Shown here one piece after another: positions 8,725 to 16,605 of a stretch of 64,000 nt of DNA. The notes beneath the pieces are model-generated. The model made no database searches, was not told the DNA's origin, and saw only the letters and a program-made list of their open reading frames with translations. The position numbers and the translations under genes are program-made. How positions within the stretch are numbered: position 1 is the stretch's first letter; every line of letters begins with the position of its first letter. This DNA is from Actinophytocola sp963727495 (lineage in GTDB: Bacteria > Actinomycetota > Actinomycetes > Mycobacteriales > Pseudonocardiaceae): the NCBI GenBank assembly GCA_963727495.1, contig CAVSGQ010000010.1, positions 1 through 64,000 on the forward strand, written 5' to 3'.

Positions 8725-9048
8725 TCAGGTGCCGAAGGGGCCCTCTTCCGGCAGTCTCAGGTCCGGCTTGTCCAGTTCCTCGACGTTGACGTCCTTGAAC
8801 GTGATGACCCGGACGTTCTTCACGAAACGCGCGGGACGGTACATGTCCCACACCCAGGCATCCGACATCCGCACCTCGAAGTACACCTCGCCGTCGGAGT
8901 CGCGCACCTGCACGTCGACCCCATTGGCCAGGTAGAAGCGCCGCTCGGTCTCCACGACGTAGGAGAACTGGCCGACGATGTCGCGATACTCCCGATAGAG
9001 CTGCAGCTCCATCTCGGTCTCATACTTTTCGAGATCCTCCGCACTCAT
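8725..9048 (-). CDS. DUF2469 family protein
   Basis: 107 residues, MSAEDLEKYETEMELQLYRE then FSYVVETERRFYLAN and a strongly acidic/aromatic C-terminus ending LPEEGPFGT. This is the compact, highly conserved actinobacterial DUF2469 protein always found next to rnhB. Its function is unknown. The ATG overlaps the rnhB stop (ATGA), so expression is coupled to rnhB and lepB upstream. No signal peptide or membrane segment is visible. Confidence 0.93.
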   Translation of the reverse strand: MSAEDLEKYETEMELQLYREYRDIVGQFSYVVETERRFYLANGVDVQVRDSDGEVYFEVRMSDAWVWDMYRPARFVKNVRVITFKDVNVEELDKPDLRLPEEGPFGT

Positions 9049-9828
9049 GCGGTCACGCGCTCCTCGGGATCGACGGGGGCGGATCCCCCATTCTGAACCA
9101 CGGCGGCCGCCGCCACACTCAAGGCCACCGGATGTGGTGGGCGGAGCCCGTGCGCCAGCCCCGCCGTGGCCACGTTGACGTACGACCACCGGTGTGCGGC
9201 GCTGGGCCCGTGCCGGGCGAGGGCCTCTCCGTGCGCTCCGGTGCAGTAGCCCTTGTGCTCGTCGAACCCGTACATCCGGCAGGTCCCCGTGCAGCTCGGC
9301 CATGATCCGGTCCCGGGTGACCTTCGCGAGCACCGACGCCGCTGCCACGCAGGCCACCGCCTGGTCGCCCTTGATCACCGGCATGCTCGGGGCGGTCAGG
9401 CCCGGTACGCGGAAGCCGTCGATCAGCACGTACCCGGGATGGGTCCGCAGCCGGGCGATCGCCCGGCGCATGCCCTCGATGTTGGACACGTGCACACCGA
9501 TCAGGTCGACCTCCTCGACCGGGACGACGACCACGGCATGGTCGACGGCCCTGGCGACGACCAGGTCGAACATCCTGTCCCGGGCGGCCGCGGTCAGCAG
9601 CTTGGAGTCCGTCAGGCCTTCGAAGCGCGCCGCGTCACCGGGCCGGAGCACGCAGGAGGCGATCACCAGCGGGCCGGCACACGCGCCGCGGCCCGCCTCG
9701 TCGACGCCCGCCACGGGCCCCAGGCCACGCCGCTCGAGCGCCGCCTGCAGGCCCCAGTTGCCGGAGTCGCGGCGCAGCACCGCCCGCGGTGGGCGGGACT
9801 CGAGCCAGTCGATTCGGGCCAACGTCAC
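9045..9828 (-). CDS. rnhB: Ribonuclease HII (one apparent frameshift)
   Basis: Removes RNA from RNA-DNA hybrids. GTG 9828 overlaps the lepB stop (GTGA). The active-site string AGVDEAGRGACAGPL (Asp-Glu pair) and the later DSKLL and SVLAKVTRD motifs are present. The frame changes near 9275: after AELHGDLPD the sequence continues in another frame as MYGFDEHKGYCTGAH, the conserved YGFxxHKGY motif, then ends at TGA 9045. The span is not a multiple of three, consistent with a single indel. Confidence 0.92.
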
Positions 9829-10850
9829 GGTTCGTCTCCCGCGGATCTCGCAGCCGTCCGCACAGCGGTCCTCAGCTTCGTGCGCACCCGCCTGCCGAGC
9901 CACAACACCGGCCACGCGGCGAGGAAACCGCCGCCGGCCGGGATGCCGTACTGCACCCCGTACCGCATGGCCGCAGCCGTCGCCGCGGCTTGCGGGTCGT
10001 GGTCACCGACGCCCTGCCAGCGCGACGGCGGCAGCACGATCCAGCGCACCTTGCCGATGACATTGTCCACCGGTACCAGGCCGTTGGGACCACCGCCGCC
10101 CTGGTAGCGGGAGTCGCTGGAGTTGTTCCTGTTGTCCCCCATCACGAACAGCATCCCGTCGGGCACCGTGATCGGCGAGAACGACGCCTGCCGCGGCTCG
10201 GCGGTGGGCGTCCAGTAGATGTAGGGCTCGTCGAGCGGCTTGCCGTCCACCAGCACGCGGTTCTTGTCGTCGCAGCACTCGACCCGCTGGCCGCCGACCG
10301 CGACGATGCGCTTCACCACGTCGTCCTCGTCGGGCGACGCGAGCCCGAACACCGCCCCGACGTCCTGCAACCAGGACACGAACGCGTTGCTCGACCGGTT
10401 GGACTGGAACTCCGACTGGTTCCAGGTGCCCGGCCGCTTGAACACCACGACCTCGCCGGGCTCCGGCTCACCGAAGTCGTAGACGAGCTTGTCGACGAGC
10501 ACCCGGTCGCCGTAGCAGCCGGGACAGCCGTGCAGGGTCTGCTCCATCGACTCCGACGGGATCACGAACACCCGGGCGATGAAGGTCTGGATCAGCAGGG
10601 CGAGCAGGAGCGCGACCCCGATCAGGATCGGCAGCTCCTTCCAGAACGACCGCGGCTTCTTCCCCTTGCGGCGCCGCTTGCCGCCGGATTCGGCGACCGC
10701 GCCGGGATCGGCATCGGGATCGGCGCCGGGATCAGCACTGTCGGACTCGGTCGGCGACCCGGCTTTCGCGTCGCGCTGGTCCTGGTCGGTAGGGCCGTCC
10801 CCCTCGTTCTCGTTGTCCCTGCTGTTCCCGGAATGCGCGACGTCGACCAC
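9825..10850 (-). CDS. lepB: Type I signal peptidase, copy 1
   Basis: 341 residues. An N-terminal acidic, Asp/Gly/Pro-rich cytoplasmic stretch and a basic patch (KRRRKGKKPR) precede one membrane helix (LPILIGVALLLALLIQTFIA). The catalytic Ser lies in VIPSESMEQTL and the Lys in DDVVKRIVAVGGQ; LFVMGDNRNNSSDSR is box E. It cleaves Sec/Tat signal peptides outside the membrane. Extra cysteines (GCPGC, ECCDD) and a C-terminal hydrophobic segment (GGGFLAAWPVLWLG) are shared with the adjacent copy. GTG start; 9 bases after the second copy's stop. Confidence 0.95.
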   Translation of the reverse strand: MVDVAHSGNSRDNENEGDGPTDQDQRDAKAGSPTESDSADPGADPDADPGAVAESGGKRRRKGKKPRSFWKELPILIGVALLLALLIQTFIARVFVIPSESMEQTLHGCPGCYGDRVLVDKLVYDFGEPEPGEVVVFKRPGTWNQSEFQSNRSSNAFVSWLQDVGAVFGLASPDEDDVVKRIVAVGGQRVECCDDKNRVLVDGKPLDEPYIYWTPTAEPRQASFSPITVPDGMLFVMGDNRNNSSDSRYQGGGGPNGLVPVDNVIGKVRWIVLPPSRWQGVGDHDPQAAATAAAMRYGVQYGIPAGGGFLAAWPVLWLGRRVRTKLRTAVRTAARSAGDEP

Positions 10851-10859
10851 CCGTGCAGA

Positions 10860-11918
10860 CTACCGGTGCGCCGTCGGCGGATCGTCGCCCCGCGTCCCGC
10901 GTGGCGGACGGATCACCCACCTGATACGACGGCCCATCCACAGCATCGGCCACGCGGCGAGGAACCCGACGCCGGCGGGCAGCCCCTGCTGCCACGCGGG
11001 CGCGCCCATCGCGAACGGGATGCCGCCCTGCGGGTTGTGGTCGCCCACGCCGCGCCATCGGGAGGGCGGCAGCACGATGTAGCGCGCCTTGCCGATCACG
11101 TCGTTGACGGGGACCACGCCGCGGATGCCGCCGCCGCCCTGGCAGCGGGAGTCGCAGGAGTCGCTGCGGTTGTCCCCCATCACCCACAGCGTGCCCTCGG
11201 GCACGAGCACCGGGTCGAAGCGCTGCTGGGCGTCCGGTTTGCCGTTCTGCCAGTACACGTACGGCTCGTCGAGCGGGCGGCCGTCGACCAGCACGCGCAT
11301 CTTGTCGTCGCAGCACTGCACGGTCTGGCCGCCGACCGCGATCACCCGTTTGACGAAGTCGCGCTCGTCCGGCGGGGCGAGGCCGACCAGGGCGCCGATC
11401 TGCTGCAGCGTGTTGGTGACGAAGTTGCCCGACGGAGGCTCCTGGACGTCGTTCTCGGTCCAGGTGTTCGGGCCTTCGAACACGACGACGTCGCCGGGCT
11501 CGGGATCGGTGAACGCGTAGGTCAGCTTGTCCACCAGCACGCGGTCACCGGTGCAGCCGGGACATCCGTGCAGCGTGTGCTCCATCGACCCGGACGGGAT
11601 CGAGTACACCCGGCCGAGGAAGTGCTGGATGAGGAAGGTCAGCAGCAGCGCCACCGCGAACAGCGTCAGCAGTTCCTGCCAGAGCGGCTTCTTCTTCAGC
11701 GGCCGGCGGTGCTTGCCCCGCTTGGACTTCGAGTCACCCTCGGCACGGTCGTCCTCCGGACGTCCGCCAGGACGGACGCCGTTCGGGGAGTACCCACTGG
11801 GACGATCCGGTGCGTCCGGTTGCCAGGCCCTCGTCTCGGTGAACTCATCGATCCTCGGGATCAGGTCGGTGCGCTCCGGGTCGTCCTCCGGCGACTGTGC
11901 GTGCACGGGGATGGCCAC
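10860..11918 (-). CDS. lepB: Type I signal peptidase, copy 2
   Basis: 352 residues, paralogous to the next gene over its catalytic region: membrane helix after KKKPLWQELL, Ser in SIPSGSMEHTL, Lys in DFVKRVIAVGGQ, and VMGDNRSDSCDSR. It has the same GCPGC and QCCDD cysteine pairs plus an extra C..C pair in SCDSRCQ, and the same C-terminal hydrophobic tail. The N-terminal ~85 residues are charged and poorly conserved. The pair probably arose by tandem duplication; actinomycetes often have several signal peptidases with different substrate preferences. The GTG start lies just before the sequence towards rplS. Confidence 0.94.
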   Translation of the reverse strand: MAIPVHAQSPEDDPERTDLIPRIDEFTETRAWQPDAPDRPSGYSPNGVRPGGRPEDDRAEGDSKSKRGKHRRPLKKKPLWQELLTLFAVALLLTFLIQHFLGRVYSIPSGSMEHTLHGCPGCTGDRVLVDKLTYAFTDPEPGDVVVFEGPNTWTENDVQEPPSGNFVTNTLQQIGALVGLAPPDERDFVKRVIAVGGQTVQCCDDKMRVLVDGRPLDEPYVYWQNGKPDAQQRFDPVLVPEGTLWVMGDNRSDSCDSRCQGGGGIRGVVPVNDVIGKARYIVLPPSRWRGVGDHNPQGGIPFAMGAPAWQQGLPAGVGFLAAWPMLWMGRRIRWVIRPPRGTRGDDPPTAHR

Positions 11919-11965
11919 GAGACCAGGTTACGGGAGATCGCCGCAGACGGGTGTTAAGTCACGCC

Positions 11966-12325
11966 TCAGGAGGTGCGCGCGGTCTCGCGCTTCTCCTTGA
12001 TCTTGGCGGCCTTGCCGCGCAGCTCCCGCAGGTAGTAGAGCTTCGCGCGCCGCACGTCACCGCGCCGGTCGACCTCGATCTGGGCGATGTTCGGCGAGTG
12101 CACCGGGAAGGTGCGCTCCACGCCGACACCGAAGGAGATCTTGCGGACCGTGAAGGTCTCCCGGATGCCACCGCCCTGCCGGCGGATGACGGCGCCCTTG
12201 AAGACCTGGACCCGCTCGCGGGAGCCCTCGATGACGCGGACGTGGACCTTCAGCGTGTCGCCCGGGCGGAAGTCCGGGATGTCGGAGCGCAGCGACTTGG
12301 CGTCCAGGGCATCCAGGGTGTTCAT
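11966..12325 (-). CDS. rplS: 50S ribosomal protein bL19
   Basis: 119 residues, full length. The conserved core FRPGDTLKVHVRVIEG, RVQVFKGAVI, GIRETFTVRKIS and VGVERTFPVHSP is intact, followed by the basic C-terminus KLYYLRELRGKAAKIKE. bL19 lies at the 30S-50S interface. Start ATG 12325. It is separated from trmD by 161 bases (12326-12486), where its promoter and leader are expected, and is followed by the signal peptidase genes. Confidence 0.97.
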   Translation of the reverse strand: MNTLDALDAKSLRSDIPDFRPGDTLKVHVRVIEGSRERVQVFKGAVIRRQGGGIRETFTVRKISFGVGVERTFPVHSPNIAQIEVDRRGDVRRAKLYYLRELRGKAAKIKEKRETARTS

Positions 12326-12486
12326 CGGTGGTATCCGTCCTCGTGTCGTTCGTGCGTCCCCGGAGCGCGGCCGTGAACCGTCTCGTCGTGAACTCTGGGG
12401 AATCAACGTGGGTGCGCCGAGACGCCACTCGGCTGCAACAACCGGACAAGTATGTCATGCGAGGTCCGCCGGGCCGAATCCGGGGA

Positions 12487-13233
12487 TCAGTCCACGCCGC
12501 GCAGCCGCTCCAGCTCGGCCCGGTCGTGCTTGTCCAGCGCGCCATCCGGGAGGGCGTCGAGCAGGTCCGGCCGACGGTGGAACGTACGGGCCAGGGCCTG
12601 GTCGCGGCGCCACCGGTCGATCGCGCCGTGGTTGCCCGACCGCAGCACCTCGGGCACCGCGAGGTCGCGCCACACCTCGGGGCGGGTGTAGCTCGGGCCC
12701 TCCAGCAGGCCGTCGGAGAACGAGTCCTGCTCGGCCGACGCCGGGTTGCCGAGCACGCCGGGCAGCAGCCGGGCCACGGCCTCGACCATCACCATCACCG
12801 CGACCTCGCCGCCGACGAGCACGTAGTCGCCGATGGAGACCTCGTCGACCGGCATCCGGCGGGCGGCGTCGTCGAGGACCCGCTGGTCGATGCCCTCGTA
12901 GCGGCCGCAGGCGAACATCAGCCACTCCTCGGCGGCGTACTCGCGGGCGAGCGCCTGGGTGAACGGCCGGCCGGCCGGCGTCGGAACCACCAGCCGCGGC
13001 ACGCCAGGGGCGCACAGCTCGTCGAGCGCCTCGCCCCACACCTGTGGCTTCATGACCATGCCCGGGCCGCCGCCGTACGGGCTGTCGTCGACCGCCTTGT
13101 GCACGTCGTGGGTCCACCGGCGCAGGTCGTGCACGTCCAGGGCGAGCAGCCCACGCTCCACCGCGCGGCCGAGCAGCGCCGCCCGCAGCGGCGCCAGGTA
13201 CTCCGGGAAGATCGTGACGACGTCGATGCGCAC
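12487..13233 (-). CDS. trmD: tRNA (guanine37-N1)-methyltransferase
   Basis: 248 residues. SPOUT-fold enzyme: MRIDVVTIFPEYL start, DDSPYGGGPGMVM, CGRYEGIDQRV and the trefoil knot region VSIGDYVLVGGEVA, with the DSFSDGLLEGPSYTRP segment and C-terminal HRRPDLL. It methylates G37 of tRNAs to prevent +1 frameshifting. GTG start is directly adjacent to the rimM stop. Together with rpsP, khpA and rimM this is the conserved rpsP-trmD operon; rplS follows. Confidence 0.97.
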   Translation of the reverse strand: MRIDVVTIFPEYLAPLRAALLGRAVERGLLALDVHDLRRWTHDVHKAVDDSPYGGGPGMVMKPQVWGEALDELCAPGVPRLVVPTPAGRPFTQALAREYAAEEWLMFACGRYEGIDQRVLDDAARRMPVDEVSIGDYVLVGGEVAVMVMVEAVARLLPGVLGNPASAEQDSFSDGLLEGPSYTRPEVWRDLAVPEVLRSGNHGAIDRWRRDQALARTFHRRPDLLDALPDGALDKHDRAELERLRGVD

Positions 13234-13749
13234 CTAAAGCAGCCCCTCGGGCGGGTCCAGCACCACCCGGCCGTCCGCGACGCGCACCTCCGGCACGATC
13301 TCGCGGACGAACGGCACCAGCGCCTCGGTGCCGTCCGGGCGGTCCACGACGAGCAGCTCGCCGCCCGGACTGCGGGCGATCTCGCGGACCGTGCCGACCT
13401 CGGTGCCGTCGGCCAGCACCGCGGCCAGGCCTTCCAGCTCGTGCTCGTAGAACTCGTCGGGATCCTCGCTCGGCGGCAGGTCCGCCGCGTCGACGAGCAG
13501 CTGCGCCCCGCGCAGGGCCTCGGCGGCCGTACGGTCCGGCACCTCGTCGAAGCGGACCAGCAGGCGGTTGGCGTGCGCGCGGGCGGCCGACACCGTGAGC
13601 GTCCGCACCGAGCGGTCCCGGAGCCGCGCGCTGAGCACGGCCCCGGGCGCGAACCGCTCGTCCGGTGCGTCGGTGTGCACGTCCACGGCCAGCTCGCCGC
13701 CGATGCCGTGCGCCTTGGAGACCCGGCCGACCAGGAGGAGCTCCGTCAC
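13234..13749 (-). CDS. rimM: 16S rRNA processing protein RimM
   Basis: 171 residues. N-terminal barrel begins ELLLVGRVSKAHGIGGELAV (the conserved G-R-V/I-x-K-x-H-G-I-x-G-E motif) and the PRC-barrel domain follows (FYEHELEGLAAV, VPFVREIVPEV). It binds uS19 and helps 30S head maturation. GTG start overlaps the khpA stop (GTGA); its TAG abuts the trmD start. Confidence 0.95.
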   Translation of the reverse strand: MTELLLVGRVSKAHGIGGELAVDVHTDAPDERFAPGAVLSARLRDRSVRTLTVSAARAHANRLLVRFDEVPDRTAAEALRGAQLLVDAADLPPSEDPDEFYEHELEGLAAVLADGTEVGTVREIARSPGGELLVVDRPDGTEALVPFVREIVPEVRVADGRVVLDPPEGLL

Positions 13750-13985
13750 TGGTCGGTGTCGACGACGTCCACTCGGATGCCGCGACCGCCGATGCCGGCC
13801 ATCACGGTGCGCAGCGCCGTGGCGGTCCGCCCGCCACGGCCGATCACCTTGCCGAGGTCCTCCGGGTTGACGTGCAGCTCGAGCGTGCGACCGCGGCGGG
13901 TGGTCACCAGCTCGACGCGCACGTCGTCGGGGTTGTCGACGATGCCGCGCACGAGGTGCTCGAGAGCGTCAGCGAGGAAACTCAC
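13746..13985 (-). CDS. khpA: KH-domain RNA-binding protein KhpA
   Basis: 79 residues consisting of one type II KH domain with the GKVIGRGGRTA loop (the GxxG RNA-contacting motif). KhpA proteins bind many RNAs and, with KhpB/EloR, affect cell elongation in Gram-positives. It starts at GTG 13985, overlapping the rpsP stop, and its end overlaps rimM, so it is embedded in the ribosome-assembly operon. Confidence 0.94.
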   Translation of the reverse strand: MSFLADALEHLVRGIVDNPDDVRVELVTTRRGRTLELHVNPEDLGKVIGRGGRTATALRTVMAGIGGRGIRVDVVDTDQ

Positions 13986-14502
13986 GACGTGGCCTTGGCA
14001 CCCTCATTAGCGCCGGCGTCCTTGGCGGAGTCGGCCGGGGCGTCCTTCTTGGCGTCGTCCTTCTTCGCCTCGTCCTTCTTCGCCTCGTCCTTCTTCGGCG
14101 CTCGGACTTCTTGGCACCACCGCGCTTCTTCGGGGTGGTGGCCTCGGTCGTCGGCTCCTCGCCCGCGGCCTTGAGCGCGGCGTCGAACAGCTCCTGCTTG
14201 GACGGCTTGGGCTCGGCGTGCTTCAGCGTGCCCTCGGTGCCCGGCAGACCCTTGAACTTCTGCCAGTCGCCGGTGATCTCGAGGATCCGCTGGACCGACT
14301 CGGTCGGCTGCGCGCCGACGCCCAGCCAGTACTGGGTCCGCTCGGAGTCGACCTCGATCACGCTCGGCTCGTCCTTGGGGTGGTACCGGCCGATCGTCTC
14401 GATCGCCTTTCCGCTGCGCCGGGTGCGGGCGTCGGCGACGATGACTCGGTAGTACGGCGCCCGGATCTTCCCCAGACGCTGCAGCTTGATCTTGACTGCC
14501 AC
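13982..14502 (-). CDS. rpsP: 30S ribosomal protein bS16 with long charged tail (one apparent frameshift)
   Basis: Starts GTG 14502, MAVKIKLQRLGKIRAPYYR, with RRSGKAIETIGRYHP and the rest of the ~85-residue bS16 core intact. An actinobacterial extension follows, ending in a tandem KKDEAKKDEAKKDDAKKD tail. The frame shifts near 14100, inside the repetitive Lys/Asp/Glu region: upstream frame ends in an Arg/Thr-rich artefact, the correct frame resumes with APKKDEAKKDEA and stops at 13982 overlapping khpA. First gene of the rpsP-khpA-rimM-trmD operon; 148 bases upstream (14503-14650) should hold its promoter. Confidence 0.93.
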
Positions 14503-14650
14503 GGGTTGTGGTGCTCCCTCTGATCATGGTGTGGGCGCCGGCGAGCCGCGTGGGGTACGGATCGCTGAAGCCCGAAGTTCGGTGGCGCCATGGCACGGTG
14601 AGAGGGTCCGGCCACGACGGACAGCCGCCTATTCTGCCAGACCGCTCCGG

Positions 14651-15412
14651 TCACGCGGGCATGGCCCCGATCGCGACCAGCAGCACGGCCACCGCCGGCA
14701 GGAAGTTGTTGACCTGGTGGGTCACGATGCTGGCGCCGAGCCGGCCGGTGAACAGCCGCGCGAGGCCGATCGGGATGCCGATGACCAGCAGCAGCGACGT
14801 GCGCAGCGGCTCCAGGTGGCTGACCGCGAAGATGGCGGTGGTCAGCGTGAACACCGCCCACCGGCCCCAGTTGAGCCGCTCCAGCGCGCCCCACAACAGG
14901 CCGCGGTAGATGATCTCCTCGCAGATCGGGCCGACCAGCCAGACGAACAGGAACATCGCGATCGCGGCGGCGAGCGGCATCCGGTCGTTCTCCACCAGCC
15001 TGCCGACTGCGGAGGAGGCGTTCTCCTCCCCCACAGCCTTGGTCCAGATGACCGCCGCGAGCGTGGTGCAGACCAGGCCGAGCGCGCCGAACTTGAAGCC
15101 CGCCCGGACGTCCTCGCGGCGGAACGACCAGCGCAGGTCGGCCACCGGGCCGTTGCCACGCAAGCGGGTGACCAGCAGCGCGACGGCGGTGGCGAGCACC
15201 GTCGGCACGATCGTGCCGACCAGGGCGAGGGTGGCCGAGTCACCGGACCCGGGCGACACCGCGGAGTAGACGGCGCCGATCACCACCGCGGAGAGCACGA
15301 ACACTGCGAACACGAACAGGAACGCGCCGAACCCCCAGCGGTGTGTCCGATCCTCGTGGTCGGCGACGGTGGACGCGGAGCTGTCCGTCGCTTCCCGTTC
15401 GGTGGTCACCAC
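14651..15412 (-). CDS. CPBP family intramembrane metalloprotease
   Basis: About 253 residues with roughly seven or eight hydrophobic helices (e.g. FGAFLFVFAVFVLSAVVIGA near residue 30). The Abi/CPBP motif I is ICEEIIYRGLLWG (Glu-Glu-x3-Arg), motif II FAVSHLEP and motif III IVTHQVNNF supply the metal ligands. Relatives are Rce1-like membrane proteases; the substrate here is unknown. Two consecutive GTG codons (15412, 15409) could start. It separates the rpsP operon from the amidohydrolase gene. Confidence 0.9.
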   Translation of the reverse strand: MVTTEREATDSSASTVADHEDRTHRWGFGAFLFVFAVFVLSAVVIGAVYSAVSPGSGDSATLALVGTIVPTVLATAVALLVTRLRGNGPVADLRWSFRREDVRAGFKFGALGLVCTTLAAVIWTKAVGEENASSAVGRLVENDRMPLAAAIAMFLFVWLVGPICEEIIYRGLLWGALERLNWGRWAVFTLTTAIFAVSHLEPLRTSLLLVIGIPIGLARLFTGRLGASIVTHQVNNFLPAVAVLLVAIGAMPA

Positions 15413-15483
15413 GCCGAGAATAGTCCGTTCGCGCGCAACCAACCGGCCAAGCTGGGCCGACCGTCCCCCGAACGGCGTCCGGG

Positions 15484-16548
15484 TCAGCGCACGACGCGAC
15501 CGCGCAGCACCATCCGCGTGGGCTCGCGCAGCACGCGAAGGTCCGCCCGCGGGTCCTCGTCGTAGGCGATGACGTCGGCGGCGGCGGACTCCCTGATGCC
15601 GGACCAGCCGAGCCAGCGGCGGGCGTCCCAGGAGGCCGCGCCGAGCGCCTGCTCGGCGGTCATGCCGGTCTCGTGCAGGGCGATGACCTCGTCGACGATC
15701 CGGCCGTGGGCGATGCCGCCGCCCGCGTCGGTGCCGGCGTAGACCGGGACGCCGGCCTCGATCGCGGCGGCGACCGTGGGGCGGACCCGGGCGTAGAGGT
15801 CGAGCATCTGGCCCGCGTAGCGGGGGTACCTGCTGGCGCCGGCGGCGATGCCGGGGAAGTTCTCGATGTTGATCAGCGTGGGCACCAGCGCGGTGCCGTG
15901 CTCGACCATGGCGGCGATCGTGTCCGCGGTGAGGCCGGTGCCGTGCTCGATGCAGTCGATGCCGGCCCCGATCAGGCCGGGCAGCGCGCTCGCGCCGAAG
16001 ACGTGCGCGGTCACCCGTGCCCCGGCATCGTGCGCGACCCGCATCGCCTCCTTGAGCGCGTCGTCGGGCCACAGCGGCGCGAGCTCGCCGAGGTCGCGGT
16101 CGATGTAGTCGCCGACCAGCTTGACCCAGCCGTCCCCGGCCGCGGCCTGCTCGGCCACCGCCGCCGGGAGGTCCCCCGGGTCACCCAGCTCGACGGCGAC
16201 GTCGCGGATGTAGCGCTTGGGACGGGCGATGTGCCGGCCGGCCCGCACGATGCGCGGGAGCTCGAGGCGCTCCTGCAGCGGGGCCGTGTCCAGCGGGGCG
16301 CCGCAGTCGCGCAGCAGCAGGGTGCCGGCCTCGCGGTCGGTGAGCGCCTGCTGCTCGGCGGCGGCCAGGTCCGCGGCCTCCAGGCCGACGTGGCAGTGCG
16401 CGTCGACGAGGCCGGGCAACAGGAACCCACCGTCCACAATGGTCTCGGCCCCGGCGACGGCCTCGGTCCGGATGCGACCGTTGACGATCCAGAGGTCGCG
16501 CTCCTCGCCGTCGGGGAGCACGACACCACGCATGTGCAACGCCGTCAT
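15484..16548 (-). CDS. Amidohydrolase family metal-dependent hydrolase
   Basis: 354 residues, imidazolonepropionase/prolidase-like fold. Metal motif LVDAHCHVGLEA (H-x-H) near residue 52, later His in TAHVFGA and IEHGTGL, and the active-site Asp in YAGTDAGGG. The N- and C-terminal beta-sandwich segments (DLWIVNGRI, ADVIAYDEDP) are typical. The substrate is unknown. An amidohydrolase beside ffh is a recurrent actinobacterial arrangement. ATG 16548 start. Confidence 0.92.
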   Translation of the reverse strand: MTALHMRGVVLPDGEERDLWIVNGRIRTEAVAGAETIVDGGFLLPGLVDAHCHVGLEAADLAAAEQQALTDREAGTLLLRDCGAPLDTAPLQERLELPRIVRAGRHIARPKRYIRDVAVELGDPGDLPAAVAEQAAAGDGWVKLVGDYIDRDLGELAPLWPDDALKEAMRVAHDAGARVTAHVFGASALPGLIGAGIDCIEHGTGLTADTIAAMVEHGTALVPTLINIENFPGIAAGASRYPRYAGQMLDLYARVRPTVAAAIEAGVPVYAGTDAGGGIAHGRIVDEVIALHETGMTAEQALGAASWDARRWLGWSGIRESAAADVIAYDEDPRADLRVLREPTRMVLRGRVVR

Positions 16549-16605
16549 GGGCCCCGATTGTGCCTCACCGGACGCGGGCGATCATGCCGGGCGCCCGCCC
16601 CGGCG

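Noticed and set aside
9789..11957. 722-codon frame opposite the signal peptidases
   Set aside because: Internal similarity merely mirrors the lepB duplication on the other strand.
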